From positions 20,659 to 84,658 of the forward strand of contig JAFEFF010000175.1 of the NCBI GenBank assembly GCA_018240745.1: a stretch of 64,000 nt of DNA. Reading direction: 5' to 3'. The first letter of the stretch is position 1; each line of letters begins with the position of its first letter. Position numbers and translations under genes: made by a program. Source of the stretch: Pseudomonadota bacterium. Lineage in GTDB: Bacteria; Pseudomonadota; Alphaproteobacteria; Reyranellales; Reyranellaceae. Below the pieces are notes generated by a model, which saw only the letters and a program-made list of their open reading frames with translations, had not been told where the DNA came from and ran no database searches. Shown piece after piece: positions 27,088-35,703 of the stretch.

Positions 27088-28263
27088 ATGCGTGGACAGG
27101 GATATTTGCTGGCGGCAGCGCTTGCGCTGGCGTCGTCCGGCGTAGTGGCGGGCGCGGCGGCACAGGACATCGGGATCGGCATGATCGTGCCGCTGTCGGC
27201 GCCGGGCGATGCGACCGGCGGCCAGCTGATCCGGCGCGGGGCCGAGATCGGTATCGACATGATGAACGCCCAGGGCGGGGTGCTGGGCAAGAAGCTCAAG
27301 CTCTTCGTGCAGGATTCGCAGGGCAAGCCCGAAGCGGGCGTCGCCGGCTATCGTCGCCTGGTGAGCGAGGACAAGGTGGTGGCGGTTCCCGGCTTCTTCC
27401 ACAGCTCGGTGGCGATCGCCGTCAACGAGGTCGCCAAGGAGATGGGCGTGCCGACCATGTCGGTGCAGGCCTCGGCCTCGGAGATCACCTCCAAGCACTA
27501 CGACATCGCCTTCCGCACCCACGCGGTCGATCCGGTGCGCGTCTCGACCTGGATGGAGTTCATCAAGCAGAAGGGCTTCAAGCGCGTCTCGCTCATCGCC
27601 GAGACCACCGACTACGGCATCGGCCTCGCCGACGAGACGCTGGCGCAGGCCAAGACCATGCCGGGCGTCGAGATCCAGAAGGTGATGTTCGACCGCACCT
27701 CGACCGACCTCACGCCGCAGCTGCTGCAGGTCAAGGCGTTCAAGCCGGATCTGGTGATCAACATCGGCGTCGGCCAGCCGCTCGACCTGATCATGGATCA
27801 GGCGACGACCATCGGCCTGCTGCCCAACACGCCGATGCTGATCTCCTACGATGCGCCGACGCGGCCGCAGTTCTGGCAGCTGCATGAGAAGAACGGCAAC
27901 GGCATCTACTTCATCGCCTACTACTCGCCCAAGTCGAAGCTCAGCGACATCGGCGAGCAGTTCGCCAAGGCCTACAAGGAGAAGTACAAGGAAGACCCGG
28001 TCTACGGCGCGCTGAACGGCTTCGGCTCGATCGCCATCCTCACGCAGGCGATGAAGACGGCCAACAGCACCGACCCGAAGGCGTTGATCAAGACGCTCGA
28101 GACCGGCACCTACAAGAGCTGGCCGGACGCGCCGGTGACCTTCCCGAGGGCCGACGGCGTCTACTGGCACAACTGGGTGCCGCCGGTCCTGATCCTGCAC
28201 TACACGGCAGCCAAGCAGGACTGGAAGGCCGCCGAGATCGTGGTCACCTACTCCAAGAAGTAA
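27088..28263 (+). CDS. branched-chain amino acid-type ABC transporter binding protein
   Basis: A 391-residue periplasmic protein of the LivJ/LivK fold. The signal peptide MRGQGYLLAAALALASSGVV ends near AGAAAQ; the mature part begins DIGIGMIVPLSAPGDATGG and continues GAEIGIDMMNAQGGVLGKKL, the standard family entry. The ATG at 27088 follows GAAGGGGG. It heads the five-gene liv-type operon (binding protein, LivH, LivG, LivF, LivM). Ligands of this family include branched-chain amino acids, amides, urea and aromatic acids; none is fixed by sequence. Confidence 0.88.
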   Translation: MRGQGYLLAAALALASSGVVAGAAAQDIGIGMIVPLSAPGDATGGQLIRRGAEIGIDMMNAQGGVLGKKLKLFVQDSQGKPEAGVAGYRRLVSEDKVVAVPGFFHSSVAIAVNEVAKEMGVPTMSVQASASEITSKHYDIAFRTHAVDPVRVSTWMEFIKQKGFKRVSLIAETTDYGIGLADETLAQAKTMPGVEIQKVMFDRTSTDLTPQLLQVKAFKPDLVINIGVGQPLDLIMDQATTIGLLPNTPMLISYDAPTRPQFWQLHEKNGNGIYFIAYYSPKSKLSDIGEQFAKAYKEKYKEDPVYGALNGFGSIAILTQAMKTANSTDPKALIKTLETGTYKSWPDAPVTFPRADGVYWHNWVPPVLILHYTAAKQDWKAAEIVVTYSKK

Positions 28264-28271
28264 GACCCCAA

Positions 28272-28323
28272 TTGTCATCCTGAGCCGCAGGCGAAGGATC
28301 CTTCGCTGCGCTCAGGATGACAA
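28272..28323. repeat. repeat family D hairpin
   Basis: Perfect 14-bp arms TTGTCATCCTGAGC (28272-28285) and its complement (28310-28323) enclose a second perfect palindrome, GCGAAGGATCCTTCGC (28291-28306). The element sits between the binding-protein and LivH genes, where it could cut transcription and reduce the permease/ATPase level relative to the binding protein. Only one copy is seen in this window. Confidence 0.8.
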
Positions 28324-29226
28324 GTGAAGCCAATGTACTCGACCGAGCTCGTCGTCCAGACGTTCATCTCCGGTATCCTGATCGGCGTGCTCTACGCCCT
28401 CATGGCGCTGGGGATCACGTTCATCTACTCGATCATGCGCATGATCAACTGGGCGATGGGCGAGTTCTACATGATCGGCAGCTACCTGCAGTACATGCTG
28501 GTGGCCTGGCTGCTCGGCCCGGACCTGTGGTGGCTCGCCATCCTGGTCTCGACCGCGGGCGTCTTCGTGCTCGGGCTGTTCACCGAGTGGAGCCTGCTGA
28601 AGCCTATCTTCAGCAAGCCGCCCGAGATTCGCAGCGACTACGCGACGGTGATCACGCTGGCGCTGCTGCTGATGCTGCGCAGCCTGGCGACCGGCATTGC
28701 CGGTCCCAACCAGTTCACGCCGGGCTCGAACCTGCCGATCGTGATGGTCGGCCCGATGCCGCTTGCCGGCGCGCGCGTCGCCGCCTTCGTGTTCGCCCTG
28801 GTGGCGCTCGGCGTGTTCTGGGCGGTGCTGCGCTACACCTGGTACGGGCTCGCGCTGCGCGCGACGTCGCAGAGCCGGGTCGGCGTGCAGACCGCGGGCA
28901 TCGACGTGCTGCGGGTCGATCGCGTGGCGTTCGGCATCGGCGTGGCGCTGGCCGGACTCGCCGGCGCGCTGCTGGCGCCGGTATTCCTGGTGTTCCCGAC
29001 CAACGGCCTGGTCACGACCGTGAAGGGCTTCGAGATCGTGGTCATCGGCGGGCTCGGCTCGATCCCCGGCGCGCTGATCGCGGGCGTGGCTCTCGGCCTG
29101 GTCGAATCGTTCGGCGCGGCGTTCGTCGATTCGGCCTACCAGAACATCTACGGCTTCGCCCTCGTGCTGCTGATCCTGGTGCTGCGGCCCAACGGTCTGT
29201 TCGGCGAGCGCGGCCGCGAAGCATGA
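28324..29226 (+). CDS. branched-chain amino acid-type ABC permease, LivH type
   Basis: About 300 residues from the GTG at 28324, or 297 from the ATG at 28333 (MYSTELVVQTFISGI); the ATG is the more conventional N-terminus, because the GTG immediately follows repeat D. It has eight or so membrane segments and the family landmarks ALMALGITFIYSIMRMINWAMGEFYMIG and FEIVVIGGLGSIPGALIAG. It forms the pore with the LivM-type gene further downstream. Its stop overlaps the LivG start by 4 bp. Confidence 0.85.
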   Translation: MKPMYSTELVVQTFISGILIGVLYALMALGITFIYSIMRMINWAMGEFYMIGSYLQYMLVAWLLGPDLWWLAILVSTAGVFVLGLFTEWSLLKPIFSKPPEIRSDYATVITLALLLMLRSLATGIAGPNQFTPGSNLPIVMVGPMPLAGARVAAFVFALVALGVFWAVLRYTWYGLALRATSQSRVGVQTAGIDVLRVDRVAFGIGVALAGLAGALLAPVFLVFPTNGLVTTVKGFEIVVIGGLGSIPGALIAGVALGLVESFGAAFVDSAYQNIYGFALVLLILVLRPNGLFGERGREA

Positions 29227-29948
29227 CCTCGGCGCTGGAAGCCATCGGCCTGCGCAAGCGCTTCGGCACCCTGCAAGCGGCCAACGACGTGACATTGAGC
29301 GTCGACGCAGGCGAGATCCGGGGCCTGATCGGCCCCAACGGTGCCGGCAAGACCACGCTGGTCAATCTCCTCACCGGTGTCTACGCGCCCGACTCCGGCG
29401 AGGTGAAGCTCGGCGGCCGGACGATCTCGGGGCTGGCAATGCACGAGATCGCCCGGCGCGGCCTGGTGCGCTCCTTCCAGGTGACGCGTCTGTTCGGCAA
29501 CCAGACGGTGCGCGAGAACCTGATGACCGCCTTCTACGCGCGCCGGCCGGCGAACGTCGACGGCGAGGCGGCGGCAGAGCGCATGATCCGGCTCACCACG
29601 CTGGGCCCGCTCGCCGACACCCAGGCCAAGAAGCTGTCGGGTGGCCAGCGTGCGCTGCTCCAGATGGGCTGCGGCTTCATGGTGCCCGGCAGCTGCTACG
29701 TGCTCGACGAGCCGTTCGCCGGCATCAACCCGGTGATCAAGGAGACGATCCTCGAGATGATCGTCGCGGTGAATCGCGAGCAGGGCGCGGCGTTCCTGGT
29801 GGTCAGCCACGAGATGGCGATCATCCGCCAGCTCTGCCCGCAGGTGACGGTGATGATGGAGGGCCGCGTCGCCGCTCAAGGCACGCTCGACGAGGTGGCG
29901 CGCCTGCCGGCCGTGATCGCGGGCTATCTCGGCAAGGCGCTCGAATGA
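29223..29948 (+). CDS. branched-chain amino acid-type ABC ATPase, LivG type
   Basis: A 241-residue ATPase: Walker A GPNGAGKTT near residue 38, ABC signature LSGGQRAL near residue 140 and Walker B CYVLDEPFAGI near residue 160. The ATG at 29223 overlaps the LivH stop. FGTLQAANDVTLSVDAGEI and RRGLVRSFQVTRLF mark the LivG branch. It works with the LivF-type protein as a heterodimeric motor. Confidence 0.9.
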   Translation: MTSALEAIGLRKRFGTLQAANDVTLSVDAGEIRGLIGPNGAGKTTLVNLLTGVYAPDSGEVKLGGRTISGLAMHEIARRGLVRSFQVTRLFGNQTVRENLMTAFYARRPANVDGEAAAERMIRLTTLGPLADTQAKKLSGGQRALLQMGCGFMVPGSCYVLDEPFAGINPVIKETILEMIVAVNREQGAAFLVVSHEMAIIRQLCPQVTVMMEGRVAAQGTLDEVARLPAVIAGYLGKALE

Positions 29949-30670
29949 CGACCCTGCTGTCCGTCGACAACGTGTTCGCCGCCTATCAGCCGGGCGTCGA
30001 CATCCTGCAGGGAATGTCGCTCACCGTGCCCGAAGGCGGCTTCGTGCTGGTGATCGGCCCCAACGGCGCCGGCAAGTCCACGCTGCTCAAGACGGTGTTC
30101 GGCATGCTCGAGGCGCGCGGCGGCATCGCGCTCGACGGCAAGCCGATCGCGAACCTGCCGAGCCACGAGATCAAGCGGCTGGGCGTGAGCTACCTGCCTC
30201 AGGAGCTCAACACCTTCCCGCACCTCACCGTCGAGGAGAACCTCAAGGTCGGCGGCTGGACGCTGCGCAAGCAGCCGGCGCTGCTGAAGGAGCGCATCGC
30301 CAGGATCCACGAGATCTTCCCCGTGCTGGCCGAGCGCCGCCGTTCCAAGGCGGGCTCCCTGAGCGGCGGGCAGGGACGCATGCTCTCGGTCGCGCGCGAG
30401 ATGATCGCCGAGCCGCGGCTGATGCTGGTCGACGAGCCGACGGTCGGCCTCGCCCCCAATCTCGCCGAGCAGGTCTACGAGCTGCTGCAGATCGCGCGGC
30501 GGGCGATCTCGACCTCCATCCTGCTGGTCGACCAGAACGTTTCCGACGCGCTGCGCCATGCCGAGGACGTGGTGATGATGAACCTCGGCACGGTGAAGGC
30601 GGCCGGGCCGGTGGCCGAGTTCGGCGAGGCCCGGGTGCGCGCGCTGATCCAGGAGTGCCTGCTGGGATGA
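29945..30670 (+). CDS. branched-chain amino acid-type ABC ATPase, LivF type
   Basis: A 241-residue ATPase with Walker A GPNGAGKST, signature LSGGQGRML and Walker B MLVDEPTVGLAP. The YLPQELNTFPHLTVEENL segment is typical of LivF. It overlaps its neighbours by 4 bp on each side, showing tight translational coupling within the operon. Confidence 0.9.
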   Translation: MTTLLSVDNVFAAYQPGVDILQGMSLTVPEGGFVLVIGPNGAGKSTLLKTVFGMLEARGGIALDGKPIANLPSHEIKRLGVSYLPQELNTFPHLTVEENLKVGGWTLRKQPALLKERIARIHEIFPVLAERRRSKAGSLSGGQGRMLSVAREMIAEPRLMLVDEPTVGLAPNLAEQVYELLQIARRAISTSILLVDQNVSDALRHAEDVVMMNLGTVKAAGPVAEFGEARVRALIQECLLG

Positions 30671-31602
30671 GCGCCTCGTTCCGCCGCTCCGCCGCTGCGA
30701 TCGCGCTGGCCGCGGTCCTCCTGGCGCTGGTGCCGCTGGTCACCGGCAGCTTCGTGGTGCACGTGCTGACCATCGCGCTGTACTACGTGATCCTGGCGGC
30801 GAGCTGGAACCTGCTGGCCGGCTACACCGGCCAGTTCTCGCTGGCGCATCATGCCTTCGCGGCGATCGGCGCCTACACGTCGGGCCTGATGGGCTACCAC
30901 CTCGGCGTCTCGCCATGGATCGGCATTCCCTGCGGGGTCGTGCTGTCCGCCATCTGCGGCCTGATCCTCGGCCGGCTGGTGCTGAAGATGCGGGCGATCT
31001 ATCTCGCCATCGCGACCTGGGCTTTCGCCGAGACCTTCCACATCTATCTCACCGCCGACTACAAGTTCACCCGCGGCGAGCTGGGCTTGAGCGTCAAGTC
31101 GCTCTACGGCACCACCAATCCGGTGCCGTACTACTACACGTTCATCGTGCTGGCGGTGCTGGTGCTGCTCGGCCTGCGGCTGCTGATCGATTCGCCCATC
31201 GGCTACTTCATGCGTGCCATCAAGGACGACGAGCTGCGCGCCAAGAGCCTCGGCATCGACACCACCAGGGTGAAGATCGCCGTGTTCGCCATCTCCAGCG
31301 CCATCGCCGGGCTCGCGGGCGGCTTCTACGGCCACTATGTCGTGCTGTTGAGCCCGCAGATGATCGACTTCTCGGAGATGGCCAAGATCGTGGTCATGGT
31401 GGTGATCGGCGGCTTCGGCACCTTCCTGGGGCCGATCGTCGGAGCGGCCCCGGTGCAGGTGGTGATGACCTACCTGCAGTCCTACGGTGAATGGAACCTC
31501 GCGGTGTTCGCCCTGATCGTGATCGTGCTGATGCGCTTCAGCATGGAGGGACTGGCCAGCCTGTTCACGCCGCTCTGGAAGCGGGTATGGCATCTGAAGT
31601 GA
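30667..31602 (+). CDS. branched-chain amino acid-type ABC permease, LivM type
   Basis: A 311-residue permease from the ATG at 30667, which overlaps the LivF stop. It carries the LivM signature SWNLLAGYTGQFSLAHHAFAA, membrane segments to residue 300, and the C-terminal IVVMVVIGGFGTFLGPIVGA. In most operons LivM follows LivH directly; here it comes after both ATPases. The stop lies 16 bp inside the following FAD oxidoreductase gene, so the two are probably cotranslated. Confidence 0.88.
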   Translation: MSASFRRSAAAIALAAVLLALVPLVTGSFVVHVLTIALYYVILAASWNLLAGYTGQFSLAHHAFAAIGAYTSGLMGYHLGVSPWIGIPCGVVLSAICGLILGRLVLKMRAIYLAIATWAFAETFHIYLTADYKFTRGELGLSVKSLYGTTNPVPYYYTFIVLAVLVLLGLRLLIDSPIGYFMRAIKDDELRAKSLGIDTTRVKIAVFAISSAIAGLAGGFYGHYVVLLSPQMIDFSEMAKIVVMVVIGGFGTFLGPIVGAAPVQVVMTYLQSYGEWNLAVFALIVIVLMRFSMEGLASLFTPLWKRVWHLK

Positions 31603-33185
31603 ACCTCGACGTCGTGGTCGTCGGCTCGGGCGCGGCCGGACTGGCGGCGGCGCTGGCCGCGGCGGTCGACGGGGCCAAGGTGCTGGTGCTGGAGAAGTCA
31701 CCGGTGCTGGGCGGCACCACCGCCATGTCGTCGGCAGGCACCTGGGTGCCGGCCAACCACCACATGCTCGCCGCAGGTCTCGAGGACTCGCCCGACGAGG
31801 CGCTCACCTACCTGCGCGCGACCGCACCGCCGGGTTGGGCGAAGGACGAGGACGAGCTGTGGCAGGCGCTGGCCGAGCACTCGGCGCCGATGCTGCGTTT
31901 CCTCGAGGACAAGACGCCGCTCCGCTTCGAGCTGGTCAACCATCCCGACTTCTATGTCGAGGCAGCCGGCGGCAAGCTGTTCGGCCGCATGGTTTCGCCG
32001 ACCCTGATCAGCCGCTACATCCTCGGCCGCTGGTGGAACAAGGTGCGGCCCTCGGTGAAGCCGCAATACTTCACCTACAAGGAGATGATCGGCGGCATCC
32101 TCAAGGATCCCTGGAGGAGCGTCCTGCGCATGGGCCCGTCGCTCGCCTGGCGCTTCGTCTCCGGCAAGGTCGGCCTCGGCAACGGGCTGATCGTCGGCCT
32201 GATCCGCGGCTGTCTCGACCATGGCTGCGAGATCGAGGTGAACGCCGACGTGAAGCATCTGCTGCAGGAGGGTGGCGCCGTTACCGGCGTGGAGGCCGTG
32301 ATCGACGGCAAGCCGCGGACAATTCGCGCCCGCAAAGGTGTCGTGCTGGCAACCGGCGGCTTCGACTGGGCGCCGGACTACATGCCGAAGCACTTCCCCG
32401 GCATCGAGCTGATCGGGGCGCCGCGCAGCAACACCGGCGACGGCCAGCGCATGGCGGCGGAGGCCGGCGCCGCGCTCGACCGCATGGACCAGGCCAACAT
32501 CGCGCCGGTGACCTTCACCGGTTACGAGGGCCATCGCCACGCCCAGCCGCTCTACGAGACCTATACGCCGCACTGCATCCTGGTGAACCGCCACGCCGAG
32601 CGCTTCGTGAGCGAGGGCAGCGCCGCGCTGGGCTCGGCGCTCGACGAGCGCGGTCCCGACGGCAAGCCCAGGCACCTGCCGGTCTGGCGCATCTTCGACA
32701 GCCGCTACGCGCACACGCTCGGCATGCACTACGCGTCCAAGGACCCGGCGTTCGTGCGCAGCGCGCCCAGCCTCGAGGCGCTCGCGGAAAAGATCGGCCT
32801 CGACCCGGCTCGGCTGCGCGCCACCGTCGAGCGCTTCAACGGCTGGTCAAGGGAGGGCGTCGACCGCGACTTCCATCGGGGCGAGACGGCGTGGGAGCGC
32901 TACTACACCGGCACCGTCGAGCGGGCGCTCGGCACGGTCGAGCGGGCGCCGTTCTTCGCCGCGCCCTTCCTCTATGCCAGCCTCGGTACCAAGGGCGGTG
33001 CCCGGACCAATGCGCGCTGCGAGGTGCTTCGGCCGGACAAGAGCGTGATCGGCGGCCTGTACTGCGCCGGCATCGCCATGGCCCATCCGATCGGCACCAA
33101 GGCGGTCGGCGCCGGCACGACCATCGGCCCGTGCCTCACCTTCGGCTACATCGCCGGCAAATCAATCGCCCGGCGCAACGCGTGA
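31587..33185 (+). CDS. FAD-dependent oxidoreductase (3-ketosteroid dehydrogenase / fumarate reductase-like)
   Basis: A 532-residue flavoprotein. The dinucleotide fold is at the N-terminus (VVVVGSGAAGLAAALAAA, GSGAAG at 13-18) and the ribose-binding ELEKSPVLGGTTAMSSAGT-type stretch follows. GVVLATGGFDW and the C-terminal AGIAMAHPIGTKAVGAGTTIGP motif match ketosteroid dehydrogenase/fumarate reductase flavoproteins. It probably reduces or dehydrogenates an enone or steroid-like compound. The start at 31587 overlaps the LivM gene by 16 bp, suggesting that the imported compound or its derivative is the substrate. The 3' end overlaps the convergent transporter gene by 24 bp. Confidence 0.85.
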   Translation: MASEVNLDVVVVGSGAAGLAAALAAAVDGAKVLVLEKSPVLGGTTAMSSAGTWVPANHHMLAAGLEDSPDEALTYLRATAPPGWAKDEDELWQALAEHSAPMLRFLEDKTPLRFELVNHPDFYVEAAGGKLFGRMVSPTLISRYILGRWWNKVRPSVKPQYFTYKEMIGGILKDPWRSVLRMGPSLAWRFVSGKVGLGNGLIVGLIRGCLDHGCEIEVNADVKHLLQEGGAVTGVEAVIDGKPRTIRARKGVVLATGGFDWAPDYMPKHFPGIELIGAPRSNTGDGQRMAAEAGAALDRMDQANIAPVTFTGYEGHRHAQPLYETYTPHCILVNRHAERFVSEGSAALGSALDERGPDGKPRHLPVWRIFDSRYAHTLGMHYASKDPAFVRSAPSLEALAEKIGLDPARLRATVERFNGWSREGVDRDFHRGETAWERYYTGTVERALGTVERAPFFAAPFLYASLGTKGGARTNARCEVLRPDKSVIGGLYCAGIAMAHPIGTKAVGAGTTIGPCLTFGYIAGKSIARRNA

Positions 33186-34160
33186 GGTGGTGGTGGGGGT
33201 GGTGGTGACCGCGGCATCGGGTAGGGGCCGCAGCAGGCGGCGATAGATCGGTTGCAGCAGGGTCGGGATGACGTAGATCGGCACCTGCACCGCGGCGATG
33301 AACAGGAAGATGTCGGGATCGGCCGCGATCGGCAGCACGGCCATCAGCAGCGCGTTGTTGCGGCCGCCCGAACAGTAGCCGGCGGTGAGCGCGCTGCGGC
33401 GGTCGAGAAAGGGCAGGCAGCCCAGCACCGCCACCGCGTTGGTCAGCAGCGCGCCGGCGAACGAGGCGGCGATGAATCCGCCGAGCTTGGCAGGATCGGC
33501 GATGGCGCGGGCGACGACGCCGTCCATCAGCGGGATGGCATAGACGATCAGCACGGCGATCGACAAGCCGTCGATGCGCTCGGCATTGTGGCGCAGCCGC
33601 CCGACGCCAAGCCAGGCGCGAATGGCGATCGCGCCGACCAGCGCAACGACCACGATCGTCAGCAACCGCAGGCTGAGCGCGCCGACACCGATATGGAGGT
33701 CGAGATCGAGCAGCCAGAGAGCGAGCGGCGGCAGCGTGAGCGGTACGGCGAAGTTGGTGATCAGGGCGATCAGCAGTGCCAGCGAATTGTCGAGCCGCAG
33801 GAAAGTCGCGGTGGTCGCGGCCGAGATGACGGTCGGAGCCATGGCGCTGAGGCACAGCGCGGCGATCAGGCCGCGCCAGATCGGCATCAGGCTCCAGAAC
33901 GGCCAGACCGCCAGCGGCACGGCGACCAGCAGTGCCGCCGACAGCGCGAGCGCAAGCGCCGGCCGCTGCAGCAGCGCCCGCACGCGCGGCCAGTCGGTGC
34001 GCAGGAGGGCGAGCATCAGCAGGAGGGTGGAGAGCGGGCCGACCAGCGGCCGCATCGCCGAAGCGAGGTCCTGGAACACGATGCCGACCAGCAACGAAAA
34101 CGGCAGCAATGCGGTCGCATGCCGCCCCATGCGCCGCAGAACATGATCCAGCCCATCCAT
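33162..34160 (-). CDS. bile acid:sodium symporter (BASS/SBF)-like transporter
   Basis: A 332-residue protein with about nine or ten hydrophobic segments. The pattern MAPTVISAATTATFLRLDNSLALLI and AGYCSGGRNNALLMAVLP matches the conserved discontinuous-helix motifs of the SBF-like fold (BASS, arsenite and related carriers). The ATG at 34160 (MDGLDHVLRRMG) is chosen over the long upstream frame. It is divergent from the exported metallopeptidase candidate with 33 bp between starts. Its last eight codons encode a Thr-rich tail over a GGTGGT-rich tract. Substrate unknown. Confidence 0.75.
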   Translation of the reverse strand: MDGLDHVLRRMGRHATALLPFSLLVGIVFQDLASAMRPLVGPLSTLLLMLALLRTDWPRVRALLQRPALALALSAALLVAVPLAVWPFWSLMPIWRGLIAALCLSAMAPTVISAATTATFLRLDNSLALLIALITNFAVPLTLPPLALWLLDLDLHIGVGALSLRLLTIVVVALVGAIAIRAWLGVGRLRHNAERIDGLSIAVLIVYAIPLMDGVVARAIADPAKLGGFIAASFAGALLTNAVAVLGCLPFLDRRSALTAGYCSGGRNNALLMAVLPIAADPDIFLFIAAVQVPIYVIPTLLQPIYRRLLRPLPDAAVTTTPTTTSRVAPGD

Positions 34161-34193
34161 TGCGGGCACCCTAGCACAGGCTAGAGTACCGGC

Positions 34194-35621
34194 ATGCTGC
34201 GGCGCTCCTTCGCTCTTTTCCTGCTCGGAACGGTGCCGGCGCTCGCCCAACCCGTACAGGTTCCCGACTGCACCGCCGACGTCACGGTGCACGAGCAGCT
34301 CTCGCTCGATGTCGCCTATCGCTGCCGCAGCACGCACGCGGTCTCGTTCGAGCCGGTGAGCGATCGCACGGCACAGTACGCCCGCGAGGCGCCGAGCGGT
34401 CGCATCGAGCCGATCAACGGCCTCGTCGAGGCTCGCTATCGCTTCGATCTCTCGGGCTTCGCTCGCGCGGTCAACTCGCCGTCGGAGGGTATCCAGCGCG
34501 GCAGGGGCGTCCTGGCGCCGCTCGGCGCCTGGCTGCTCGAGCCGCACGGCTACCAGAAAATCCCGACCATCGACATCCGCGCGCATACGCCGGACGGCAT
34601 GAGCTTCTCGAGCGGCCTGCCGCGTGTCGGCGATGCCTGGCGCCTCTCTGGCGCGACGGCACGCTTCGCCGGCTACACCGCGATCGGCAAGCTCGAATTG
34701 CACGAGCTGCCGGCGCCGGCGGTCGGCAGCCTGCGGCCTTCTCCGGGTAACAAGGGCGAGGCGAAGAAGGACGGCGTGCTGAGGCTGGCATTGCTCGACG
34801 GGTTCGGCGCGGCGACGCGGCCGGCGATCGTCGACTGGGTGAAGCGCACCATCGAGGCCGAGTCGCACTACTGGCACGGCTTCACCGCCGATCAGATGCT
34901 GGTCGGGCTGGTGCCGATGCCGCGCAACGGCGTCGGTTATGGCCGCACCCTGCCGGGGGGCGGTGCGTCGATCATGATCGAGGTCGGCGATGCGGTCGAC
35001 GCGCGGCGGCTGTTCGACGACTGGGTGCTGGTGCACGAGCTGATCCACTCCGGCATGCCGTTCATCAGGGGCCGCGGCACCTGGTTCATGGAGGGCGCGG
35101 CGACCTACATCGAGCCGATCATCCGTGCCCGCGCCGGCTGGAAGACCGAGGAAGAGGTCTGGCACGAATGGGTGACACAGATGCCCCAGGGCGAAGGTGT
35201 GTTCGCACGCGGGCTCTCCCAGGCGAGCGGGCGCGAGAACTACTGGGGTGGCGCGATCTTCATGCTGCTGGCCGATCTCGCGATCCGCCGCGACAGCAAC
35301 GGCGCCAAGGGGCTGGAGGACGGCCTCGCGGGCGCGCTGTGGCGCGGGCTGGGTGGCGCCGACCGCGTCGGCCTCGATGTCTACGCCCAGGCGTGCGACG
35401 GCGCGACCGGCACGAGGTCGATGAGCACGCTGCTCGACCGCCATTTCTACAACGTCCGGCCGGTGGATCTGGCGGCGCTGTGGAAGGAGCTCGGCGTGGC
35501 GCTGGTCGGCGACCGCATCGTGCTCGACGATTCGGCACCCCGGGCCAGGTGGCGCAAGATGATCGTCATGGGACCGCCCGATCAGCCGCCCAAGCCTGTG
35601 AAGTTGCCATGGCAGTCATGA
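34194..35621 (+). CDS. exported HExxH metallopeptidase candidate
   Basis: A 475-residue protein with signal peptide MLRRSFALFLLGTVPALAQ (cleavage near residue 18). The zinc motif HELIH (H281, E282, H285) is followed by E300 in GRGTWFMEGAATYIEP, the HExxH-x(14)-E arrangement of gluzincins. The N-terminal 230 residues are beta-rich, as in M61 (glycyl aminopeptidase-like) peptidases, to which it is perhaps distantly related. No close family can be named. Its TGA stop is part of CATGATC at the left edge of a repeat C element, and creatininase-family coding starts just beyond it. Confidence 0.65.
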   Translation: MLRRSFALFLLGTVPALAQPVQVPDCTADVTVHEQLSLDVAYRCRSTHAVSFEPVSDRTAQYAREAPSGRIEPINGLVEARYRFDLSGFARAVNSPSEGIQRGRGVLAPLGAWLLEPHGYQKIPTIDIRAHTPDGMSFSSGLPRVGDAWRLSGATARFAGYTAIGKLELHELPAPAVGSLRPSPGNKGEAKKDGVLRLALLDGFGAATRPAIVDWVKRTIEAESHYWHGFTADQMLVGLVPMPRNGVGYGRTLPGGGASIMIEVGDAVDARRLFDDWVLVHELIHSGMPFIRGRGTWFMEGAATYIEPIIRARAGWKTEEEVWHEWVTQMPQGEGVFARGLSQASGRENYWGGAIFMLLADLAIRRDSNGAKGLEDGLAGALWRGLGGADRVGLDVYAQACDGATGTRSMSTLLDRHFYNVRPVDLAALWKELGVALVGDRIVLDDSAPRARWRKMIVMGPPDQPPKPVKLPWQS

Positions 35622-35627
35622 TCAATT

Positions 35628-35703
35628 GGACCGCGCGCACCCTGCGCGCTCTCGGGCGGGCTGGAGCCTTCGGCTCCGCTCAGGCCAGGAGCCCGCGGTC
35701 CAC
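35628..35703. repeat. repeat family C, diverged copy
   Basis: It starts GGACCGCGCGCACC after CATGATCAATT and ends GAGCCCGCGGTCC before ACATGACCATGACC, the same edges as the copy at 26312-26367. Inside is a short hairpin GGAGCC-TTC-GGCTCC. The arms are less perfect, suggesting an older copy. Confidence 0.75.
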
